A DNA stretch of 64,000 nt, taken from Actinophytocola sp963825445. GTDB taxonomy: Bacteria > Actinomycetota > Actinomycetes > Mycobacteriales > Pseudonocardiaceae. The notes under the pieces were generated by a model, which was given only the letters and a program-made list of their open reading frames with translations, made no database searches and was not told the origin of the DNA. This document shows, in pieces, positions 52,849 to 61,162 of this stretch (positions are counted from its first letter, which is position 1; each line of letters opens with the position of its first letter). The position numbers and the translations under genes were made by a program. The stretch covers positions 806,001 through 870,000 of the forward strand of contig CAWGTM010000020.1 of assembly GCA_963825445.1 (NCBI GenBank). Reading direction: 5' to 3'.

Positions 52849-55800
52849 ATGCGGAAGCGTCTCGCCGTACTGTCCTGTCTCGCCGTGGCCGCGACCATGC
52901 TGTCCGGTCTCGGCCATTCCGTTGCGGAGCCCGGAATAGCCGCCAGCCCGGGCGCCATCGGCTGGGACACCTACCGGCGGCTCGACCTCCTGCCCGACCT
53001 CGCGTCGGGCTCGCAGACCAAGCAGTTCTCGAGCTTCGCGCGCAACGGCAGCAACGACGACGGGTTCGTCGGCCGCTACTCCTGCCTGCGCACCAACGGT
53101 CCCGGCTGTGTGATCGCCGAGGACCGCGGCCCTGGTGAGCTGCAGTCCATCTGGTTCACCCGCGACGAGGGCAACGTCTCGGCCACCGGGACCATCCGGA
53201 TCGTGCTGGACGGCGTGACCGTGCTCGAACGCCAACCTGCAGAGTGTGGTGAACGGCGACCTGGGCGCGCCGTTCGTCTGGCCGCTGGTGACCAACGCCG
53301 ACCAGACCTCCGGCGGCGTCACGATCAAGGTTCCCATGCCCTACCGCGATTCCATGGTGGTCACCACCACGAACAACCCGCTCTTCCACCACGTCTGCTA
53401 CCGCGAGTTCGCCGACGTCACGGGCGTGACCCGCTTCAACCCGGCCGACCCGCGACCGACGTGGTGAACAAGCTGCGCCAGGCCGGCCGCGCCGACCCGA
53501 AACCCGCGCAGCCCGGAGCCACCACGACCACGGCCACCGTCTCCCCGCCGGCCGGCGGACCGGCGACGCTCGCCATCGCTCACCGGCCCGGCCGCGGTCA
53601 CGGCCGTGCGCCTGCGGATTCCCGACGGTGCGGCCACCGAGGCGAACCTCGCGCGGGCTGCGCCTGCGGATGACCTTCGACGGCCGGACCACAGTGGACT
53701 CCCCGGTCGGCGAGTTCTTCGGCGCCGCGCTGGGGGAGCGGGACGTCCGCTCGCTGATGTTCGGCATGGACCCGGCCACCGGCGGCTGGTACAGCGCGTG
53801 GTGGATGATGCCGTTCGCGTCGTCGGCCACCCTCATCGCTCGTCAACACCACCGGTGCCACGGTCTCCGACATCCAGGCGGAGATCACCCACGCGCCCAA
53901 CGCCAGGTGGACGGCCGAGCTGGCGGCCCGGCGGGCAACGCCGGGCCACTTCACCACCCAGTCCCGGCGCGGCACCACCGCGCAGGCCAGGGACTGGCTG
54001 CTCGCCGACCAGGCCGGCCGCGGTCGGTTCCTCGGCGTCACCCAGTTCGTGCACAACAGGATCTCCGGCGGCAACGAGCGCGGCTACCTCGAGGGCGACG
54101 AGCGCGATCCACGCCGACGGCGCGCTGTCGCCGCAGTTCCACGGCACGGGCAGCGAGGACTACTACGAGTCCGGCTGGTACTTCAACCGCGGCGAGTACT
54201 CCGGGGTGTTCACCGGCAACACCGGCCACCGCGTCCGCGCGGGTTCGTGCGCCGTCGAGTGCGACTCCATGTACCGGCTCCAGATCGGTGACGCCGTGTC
54301 CTACACGGACGGTGCTGCGGTTCGGCATCGAGCACGGGCCGCAGAACGACATGCCGGTCGACGAGAGTTCCACCGCCTTCCTCTACACCAGCCGACAGGT
54401 CGCCAGCCGCACCACCGACACGATCGTCGTCGGCGACGCCGGCAGCCGCGCCGCCCACGGCTACACCGAGTCGGGCGCGGCCAGCCAGTACGGGCTCGCG
54501 GCCGTGTACGAGGGCGACGGCGACCACGACCAGGTCAGCGCGGACGTGCGCGCGACGGCGGCGCCGATCAGCTTCCGGCTGGCCGTCGACCCGGCGAACC
54601 AGGGCGTGCGGCTGCGCCGGACGAGCGACCAGAACGCCGCCTACCAACAGGCCGCGGTCACGGTGGACGGCGCGGCGGCCGGCACCTGGCTGCAGGCGCT
54701 CGGCAACCAGACCAGCGCTGGCTCGACGACGAGTTCACCCTGCCGCCCGCGCTGACCGCCGGCAAGTCGAGCATCACCGTGCGGCTCGTTCCCAGTGGTC
54801 CACAGTGGACGGCTTCGAAGTACACGGCGCGGAACCTGGTGACTCCCTTCACCGACCGACGGCACCGAGCGCGGTCTCCGGGCTGGCGCTCGCGTCGGCG
54901 GCCGCTACCACGCGTTCCGCTGAGCTGGGCCGCGGCGACCGACAACGTCGGGTGTCGCGGCCTACCGGGTGTACGCCTCGACCGACCCGTCGGTGCCGGT
55001 CACCGGCGCCAACCTCGTCGGCACCACGGCCACCACGGCTTCCGGCACGGACCGCTGCCGGCCAACGCGACCCGGCACTACCGCGTGGTGGCCGTGGACC
55101 GGGCCGGCAACGCCGGCCCGGCCTCCGGGGTGGTCCACGCGAGACCGAGGTGCCGATCACGAGCGACGTCAACGGCGACGACCGCGACGACGCCGTGGTG
55201 TTCACCCAGGGCACGGCGGCCGACGTCGTCACCGCCCGGTCGACCGGCTCGGCGTTCGGGGCGACGTCAAGGGCCACGAGTTCTTCTCCATCAACGGCGA
55301 AGTACCCCGACCGGGGACGTCAACGGCGACGGCCGGGCGGACATCATCACCTTCACCCGGGGTGCCGCGGCCGACGTGTACGTGGCGCTCTCGACCGGTA
55401 CCGGCTACGGCGCCTCGGCCAAGTGGCACGACTTCTTCGCGGTGGACAACGAGTATCCGCTGGTGGGCGATGTCAACGGGGACGGCCGCACCGACATCAT
55501 CACGTTCACCCGCGGCACCACCGGTGACGTCTACGTGGCGCTGTCCACCGGCACGGGCTTCGGTCCGGGCGTCAAGTGGCAGGACAACTTCGGCTACGGC
55601 ACCGAGCAACTCGCGGTCGGTGACTTCGACGGCGACGGCCGCGACGACATCGCCACGTTCACCGGTGGGGCACAGGCCGACGCGTACGTGTCGCTGTCCA
55701 ACGGCGTCGCCTTCGTGCAGGAGGCCTGGAAGTGGCATGACAACTTCGCGGCCGGCGCGGAGGTGGCCGGCGCGGGTGACGTGAACGGCGACGGCCGCGA

Positions 55801-56095
55801 CGACGTGGTCACGTTCACCCGCGGCACCGCGGGCGATGTGTTCGTGTCGCTGTCCGACGGCGGCCGGTTCGTGCAGAACGCCTGGAAGTGGCACGAGTTC
55901 TTCGGCATCAACGACGAGCTGCCCGGTATCGCGGACGTGAACGGCGACGGCGTCAGCGACATCGTGGTCTTCACCAGGGGCGCACTGTCCGATGTGTACG
56001 CGGCGATCGCCGCCGGCACCTCGTTCGGCGCATCCACCAAGTGGCACGACCAGTTCGCCACGGGCGCCGAGATCCCACGGCCCAGCCTGTTCTGA
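52849..56095 (+). CDS. Secreted GH172 (DUF2961) glycosidase with FnIII and six VCBS repeats, about ten frameshifts
   Basis: The signal peptide is LAVLSCLAVAATMLSGLGHS. The corrected reading shows the DUF2961/GH172 catalytic domain: FSSFARNGSNDDGFVGRYSC, VIAEDRGPGELQSIWFTRDE, FVWPLVTNADQTSGGVTIKV, then HGTGSEDYYESGWYFNRGEY. Known GH172 enzymes act on D-fructo- or D-arabinofuranosides. A lectin-like segment and an FnIII domain (SWAAATDNVG) follow. The last 310 residues (from about 55150) are six VCBS repeats that read without shifts after about 55310. Frames break near 53228, 53445, 53578, 53660, 53833, 53920 and others up to about 55300. First gene of an operon with the M23 gene 24 bp on. Confidence 0.75.
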
Positions 56096-56119
56096 ACATC
56101 CCTCCCCGAAGAGGTTGCC

Positions 56120-57628
56120 ATGATCGCTCGAAGACTCCTGACCGTCTGCGCCGCGATGGCGCTGCTCGGCACCACCCCCGCGATCGCCGAACCGTCCATC
56201 GTGGACGACACCCCCGACTTCGGGGTGACCGCCGGGCCCCGCCCGGACTTCCGGGCGCCGTGGCCCTGTGGCCAGCAGCGCCAGTACTACCACCACTCGA
56301 CCGAAGTGGTGAACGCCCTCGACTTCAACCTCGCGGGCGCCGAGGACCTCGGCACCCCCGCGCTGGCGTCGGCCGCCGGCACGGTCATCGACGTGGTGCC
56401 CAACCACGCGGGCTACGGCAACTACGTCCGGGTCGACCACGGCGGCGGCTGGACGAGCATGGTGGCCCACCTGTCGGCGTTCAGCGTGAGTCGCGGCCAG
56501 TACGTGGTGGCCGGGACCGAGCTGGGCAAGGTCGGCAGCACCGGCAACTCGTCGGGCCCGCACCTGCACTACGAGCAGGAGGCCGACGGCGCCAACCAGC
56601 CGATCGTGATCGACGGGGTGCCGCTGCGCTACAGCAGCGCGATCTCCTACCACACCAGCGGAAACTGCGGCGGGTCCGGCGGATCGGCCATGTTCGGCGG
56701 CTCACCCACCGACGTGACGGGCGACGGGCGCGACGACATCGTCACGTTCACCATGAACCAGCTGGCCGACGTGTACGCGGCGGCGTCGACCGGCGCGGGC
56801 TTCGCGGGTGGTGCCAAGGCCCACGACTTCTTCGGCCTGCCCGGGGAAACCCCGCTGACCGGGGACTTCACGGGTGACGGCCGTGACGACGTGGTGACGT
56901 TCACCCACGGTCCGCTCGACGACGTGTACGTGGCGCCGTCGCTCGGCTCGACGTTCGGTGCGAGCGCCAAGTGGCACGACCGGTTCGCGTTGTCCGGCGA
57001 GATCCCGGCCGTGGGCGACGTGAACGGCGACGGCCGCGACGACATCGTCACGTTCACCCGGGGCACGCTCGGCGATGTCTACGTGGGACTGTCGAACGGC
57101 TCCTCGTTCGGCGCCGGCCTGAAGTGGCACGACTCGTTCGCGCTGAACGCCGAGTTCCCGGCCATGGGGGACGTGAACGGCGACGGGCTCGACGATCTGA
57201 TCACGTTCACCCGGGGCACCACGGGTGACGTGTACGTGGCGCTGTCCACCGGTTCCGGCTTCGGTCCCGGTCTCAAGTGGCACGACTGGTTCGCCGTGGG
57301 TGCCGAGCAGCCGAGGATCGGCGACTTCGACGGGGACGGTCGCGACGACATCGCGACGTTCACGAACAACGCGGCCGGCGACGTCTACGTGGCACTGTCC
57401 ACAGGGAACGCGTTCACCGGCACCGAGCAGAAGTGGCACGACTTCTTCGCACTGGCCGGCGAGTTCCCGTACGTCGGCGACTTCAACGGTGACGGCAAGG
57501 ACGACATCGTCACCTTCACCCACAGCTCGCTGGCCGACGTGTACGTGGCGCTGTCCACCGGCACGGCATTCGGCGCCAGCGGCAAATGGCACGACTACTT
57601 CGGACTCCCCGGAGAGAGGTCCTTCTGA
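56120..57628 (+). CDS. Secreted M23 peptidase with six VCBS repeats
   Basis: A 502-residue protein. The signal peptide is RRLLTVCAAMALLGTTPAIA. The M23/LytM domain (about 45-180) has YYHHSTEVVNALDFN (first zinc His and Asp), MVAHLSAFSVSRGQYV (His) and GNSSGPHLHYEQ (H-x-H). Six FG-GAP/VCBS repeats of about 48 residues follow (TGDGRDDIVTFT as start, D-x-N-G-D-G calcium loops), ending FGLPGERSF. It cuts peptidoglycan cross-bridges or stem peptides outside the cell. Its stop and the next start overlap (TGATG). Confidence 0.93.
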   Translation: MIARRLLTVCAAMALLGTTPAIAEPSIVDDTPDFGVTAGPRPDFRAPWPCGQQRQYYHHSTEVVNALDFNLAGAEDLGTPALASAAGTVIDVVPNHAGYGNYVRVDHGGGWTSMVAHLSAFSVSRGQYVVAGTELGKVGSTGNSSGPHLHYEQEADGANQPIVIDGVPLRYSSAISYHTSGNCGGSGGSAMFGGSPTDVTGDGRDDIVTFTMNQLADVYAAASTGAGFAGGAKAHDFFGLPGETPLTGDFTGDGRDDVVTFTHGPLDDVYVAPSLGSTFGASAKWHDRFALSGEIPAVGDVNGDGRDDIVTFTRGTLGDVYVGLSNGSSFGAGLKWHDSFALNAEFPAMGDVNGDGLDDLITFTRGTTGDVYVALSTGSGFGPGLKWHDWFAVGAEQPRIGDFDGDGRDDIATFTNNAAGDVYVALSTGNAFTGTEQKWHDFFALAGEFPYVGDFNGDGKDDIVTFTHSSLADVYVALSTGTAFGASGKWHDYFGLPGERSF

Positions 57629-59100
57629 TGCGCAGACTCCTGACTGCCGTCCTCACCGTCCTGACGGCCGGCGCGCTGGCCGCGCCGGCGAACGCGGAAC
57701 CCCGGGACCCGGTGGCTCCCGGCGATCGCGTTCCCCTCACGGTGGATCCCCGCGCCTGCCCGAGCATCCCGCCGAGCCACGACCCGAACGTCATCCGGAC
57801 GGTCATGCAGGTGGGGATCGACCGCAACGTGTCGGACAAGGTCATGCTGGCCGCGTTCGAGGCCGGCTGGGTCGAGTCCCGCATGAACAACCTGAACTGC
57901 GGTGACAAGGACTCGCTCGGGGTGTTCCAGCAGCGGCCGAGCCAGGGCTGGGGCACGCCCGAACAGATCATGCACGTGCCGTACGCGGCCACGCAGTTCT
58001 TCATTCAGGCGCAACGCAACGAGCCGCTGTACCCGCAGTACACGGCCGGTCTGCTGGCGCAGAGCGTGCAGCGCTCCTGCTGCCCGGAGCGCTACGACCA
58101 GGCCGAGGGTCGGGCGCGGTCCATGATGGCCGAGGCGCGCGGGATGCTCAGCCCCCGCGTGTTCACCGGCTCCTCCACCGACTTCAACGGCGACGGCCGC
58201 GACGACATCGTGACGTTCACCCACGGTCCGCTCGACGACGTGTACGTGGCACTGTCCAACGGATCCGCCTTCGCGGGCACCACGGTGAAGTGGCACGACC
58301 GGTTCGCGCTCACCGGTGAGACGCCGCTGACCGGCGACTTCAACGGCGACGGCAAGGACGACATCGTCACGTTCACGCACGGGTCGCTCGCCGACGTCTA
58401 CGTGGCGCTGTCCAACGGTTCCTCGTTCGGGCCGGGTCTCAAGTGGCACGACTTCTTCTCGCTGGGCGGCGAGGTTCCCGCGGTGGGCGACGTGAACGGG
58501 GACGGGCGTGACGACCTGATCACGTTCACCCGCAACGCGGCGGCCGACGTGTACGTGGCGCTGTCCACGGGATCCGGCTTCGACGCTTCGGCCAAGTGGC
58601 ACGAGTTCTTCGGCACGGCGGGCGAGTACCCGGGGGTGGCCGACGTGAACGGTGACGGCAAGGCCGACATCGTGGTCTTCACCCGCGGCACGCTCGGCGA
58701 CGTCTACGTGGCGCTGTCCTCGGGCGCGGGCTTCGGCGCTTCGGCCAAGTGGCACGACTGGTTCGCGGTCGGCGGTGAGCTGCCCCGGATCGGTGACTTC
58801 AACGGCGACGGCAAGGCGGACATCGCGACGTTCACCACGAACGCGGCGGCCGACGTGTTCGTCGCACTGTCGTCGGGCACCGCGTTCACGGGCACCGAGC
58901 AGAAGTGGAACGACTTCTTCGCGCTGTCCGGCGAGTTCCCGTACCCGGGCGACGTGAACGGCGACGGCAAGGACGACATCGTCACGTTCACGCACAACAC
59001 CCTGGCCGACGTGTACGCCGGCCTGTCCACGGGCACCGGCTTCGCGGGCGGCGCGAAGTGGCACGACTTCTTCGGTCTCGCCGGCGAGACCAGCTTCTGA
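57628..59100 (+). CDS. Secreted lysozyme-like (SLT) protein with six VCBS repeats
   Basis: A 490-residue protein. The signal peptide is AVLTVLTAGALAAPANA. Residues about 45-175 form a lysozyme/transglycosylase-like domain: VMLAAFEAGWVESRMNNLNC carries the probable catalytic Glu (ESR), DSLGVFQQRPSQGWGTPEQI is the substrate-binding loop, and VQRSCCPERYDQAEGRA its end. Six VCBS repeats follow, closely matching those of the neighbours and ending FGLAGETSF. Probable cleavage of the peptidoglycan glycan chain. Translationally coupled to the M23 gene. Confidence 0.88.
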   Translation: MRRLLTAVLTVLTAGALAAPANAEPRDPVAPGDRVPLTVDPRACPSIPPSHDPNVIRTVMQVGIDRNVSDKVMLAAFEAGWVESRMNNLNCGDKDSLGVFQQRPSQGWGTPEQIMHVPYAATQFFIQAQRNEPLYPQYTAGLLAQSVQRSCCPERYDQAEGRARSMMAEARGMLSPRVFTGSSTDFNGDGRDDIVTFTHGPLDDVYVALSNGSAFAGTTVKWHDRFALTGETPLTGDFNGDGKDDIVTFTHGSLADVYVALSNGSSFGPGLKWHDFFSLGGEVPAVGDVNGDGRDDLITFTRNAAADVYVALSTGSGFDASAKWHEFFGTAGEYPGVADVNGDGKADIVVFTRGTLGDVYVALSSGAGFGASAKWHDWFAVGGELPRIGDFNGDGKADIATFTTNAAADVFVALSSGTAFTGTEQKWNDFFALSGEFPYPGDVNGDGKDDIVTFTHNTLADVYAGLSTGTGFAGGAKWHDFFGLAGETSF

Positions 59101-59114
59101 GTCAGGAGAATGAG

Positions 59115-61130
59115 ATGAGACGTCTACTCGTGCTCGGCACCACCGCGCTCACGGCGATCGGCCTGTCCGCCTGGCCGGCGGCCGCGGCACCTGAGTCACC
59201 GCTGAATGCGGCGTTCGCCGAGGCGGCCGCCGAGTTCGACGTGCCCCGCGACCTGATCGTGGCGGTCGGCTACGGAGAGACCCATCTGGACGGTCACGCC
59301 GGCGAACCCAGCCAGGCCAACGGGTTCGGCGTGATGCACCTGGTGAGCAACCCGAAGCGGAAGACCCTGGAACAGGCCGCGGAACTGACCGGCGAGTCCA
59401 CCACGGACCTGCGCACCGACGACGCGACCAACGTGCGGGGCGGCGCGGCCGTGCTCCGCGCGCTGGCCGACGACCACGGACTGTCCGATGCGGACCGTGA
59501 CCGCTTGGCCGAGTGGGAGCCGGTGCTCGCCGAGTACGGCGGCGCCACCAGCTCCACGGTGGCCCGGCTCTACACCGACGCCGTGTACGAGATCCTCCGA
59601 AGTGGACTCCAGACCCGGACCCCGTCTGGAGAGAACGTCGAGCTGCCCGCGCACACCGGGCTTCCCGCGCCGCTCCCGCAGGACGAGGTCATCGCGCGGG
59701 GCATGGACTACCCGGACTCGCGGTGGATCCCCGCCAACGGCTCGAACTACGGCGCCGGGCGCTCGGCGCGGATCAACCAGATCGTCATCCACGTGACGCA
59801 GGGCTCCTACGCCGGCACCATCAGCTGGTTCCAGAACCCGGCGTCCGGCGTGAGCGCGCACTACGTGGTCAAGTCGTCCAACGGCGAGGTCACGCAGATG
59901 GTGCGCGACGGCGACACCGCCTACCACGCGCGCTCGGCCAACCCGCGCACGATGGGTATCGAGCACGAGGGGTTCGTGGACAACCCGTCGTGGTTCACCG
60001 ACGCCATGTACCGGTCGTCGGCCGCGTTGTCGCGCTGGCTGGCCGACCGACACGGCATTCCCAAGACCCGCCAGGGCATCGTGGGTCACAACGAGGTGCC
60101 CGGCAACGACCACACCGACCCCGGTCCACACTGGAACTGGGGCCGGTACATGGAACTCGTGAACGGCGGCGGTGGATCCTCCGGCGGTGTCTACACGGGA
60201 TCGTCGACCGACTTCAACGGTGACGGCCGCGACGACATCGTCACGTTCACCCACGGCCCGCTCGACGACGTCTACGTCGCGCTGTCCTCGGGTAGCGGGT
60301 TCGCCGGCACCACCGTGAAGTGGCACGACCGGTTCGCGCTGTCCGGTGAGACACCGCTGACCGGCGACTTCAACGGGGACGGCAAGGACGACATCGTGAC
60401 GTTCACCCACGGGACCCTGGCCGACGTGTACGTGGGGTTGTCGAACGGATCGTCTTTCGGCGCGGGGGTGAAGTGGCACGACTTCTTCGCGATCTCCGGT
60501 GAGGTCCCGACGGTCGGTGACGTGAACGGCGACGGTCTGGACGACATCATCACGTTCACCCGCAACGCCGCGGCCGACGTGTACGTGGCGCTGTCCAACG
60601 GGACGTCGTTCGGGGCGAGCGCGAAGTGGCACGAGTTCTTCGGGATCGCGGGCGAGTACCCGGGGGTGGCCGACGTGAACGGTGACGGCAAGGCCGACAT
60701 CGTGGTCTTCACCCGCGGCACGCTCGGCGACGTGTACGTGGCGCTGTCCTCGGGCGCGGGCTTCGGCGCGAGCGCGAAGTGGCACGACTGGTTCGCGGTC
60801 GGCGGTGAGCTGCCCCGGATCGGTGACTTCAACGGTGACGGCAAGGCGGACATCGCGACGTTCACCACGAACGCGGCGGCCGATGTCTTCGTGGCGCTGT
60901 CCTCGGGGACCGCGTTCGCCGGCACCGAGCAGAAGTGGAACGACTTCTTCGGCATCGCGGGCGAGTTCCCCTACACCGGGGACTTCAACGGCGACGGCAA
61001 GGACGACGCCATCACGTTCACGCACAACTCGCTGGCCGACGTCTACACGGCGCTCTCGACCGGCGCCGGGTTCGCCGGCGGCGCCAAGTGGCACGACTTC
61101 TTCGGACTCGCCGGGGAAACCAGTCTCTGA
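59115..61130 (+). CDS. Secreted N-acetylmuramoyl-L-alanine amidase with six VCBS repeats
   Basis: A 671-residue protein. The ATG at 59115 was chosen because the one at 59110 meets a stop. The signal peptide is LVLGTTALTAIGLSAWPAAA. Residues 28-170 form an extra lysozyme-like helical domain (FDVPRDLIVAVGYGETHLDG). The Amidase_2/PGRP zinc domain (about 215-355) has INQIVIHVTQGSYAGTISWF (His), VSAHYVVKSSNGEV, MGIEHEGFVDNPSWF and GHNEVPGNDHTDPGPHWNW (His and the cysteine position as Asp-His). Six VCBS repeats end FGLAGETSL. It removes stem peptides from muramic acid. Confidence 0.92.
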   Translation: MRRLLVLGTTALTAIGLSAWPAAAAPESPLNAAFAEAAAEFDVPRDLIVAVGYGETHLDGHAGEPSQANGFGVMHLVSNPKRKTLEQAAELTGESTTDLRTDDATNVRGGAAVLRALADDHGLSDADRDRLAEWEPVLAEYGGATSSTVARLYTDAVYEILRSGLQTRTPSGENVELPAHTGLPAPLPQDEVIARGMDYPDSRWIPANGSNYGAGRSARINQIVIHVTQGSYAGTISWFQNPASGVSAHYVVKSSNGEVTQMVRDGDTAYHARSANPRTMGIEHEGFVDNPSWFTDAMYRSSAALSRWLADRHGIPKTRQGIVGHNEVPGNDHTDPGPHWNWGRYMELVNGGGGSSGGVYTGSSTDFNGDGRDDIVTFTHGPLDDVYVALSSGSGFAGTTVKWHDRFALSGETPLTGDFNGDGKDDIVTFTHGTLADVYVGLSNGSSFGAGVKWHDFFAISGEVPTVGDVNGDGLDDIITFTRNAAADVYVALSNGTSFGASAKWHEFFGIAGEYPGVADVNGDGKADIVVFTRGTLGDVYVALSSGAGFGASAKWHDWFAVGGELPRIGDFNGDGKADIATFTTNAAADVFVALSSGTAFAGTEQKWNDFFGIAGEFPYTGDFNGDGKDDAITFTHNSLADVYTALSTGAGFAGGAKWHDFFGLAGETSL

Positions 61131-61136
61131 AACGTT

Positions 61137-61151
61137 GTAATCGATTACCCG
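61137..61151 (+). promoter_or_regulatory. LacI-type operator before the GH43-like gene
   Basis: GTAATCGATTAC (61137-61148) is a perfect 12-bp palindrome with central CG, seven bases after the amidase stop and 15 before the GH43-like start. The extended right half CGATTACCCG is identical to that in the GH172 operator. Confidence 0.6.
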
Positions 61152-61162
61152 ATGGAGCGTTC

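Noticed and set aside
59196..61094. Long minus-strand open frames opposite the amidase and other VCBS genes
   Set aside because: They mirror the repeat structure of the real genes and have shadow-type composition.
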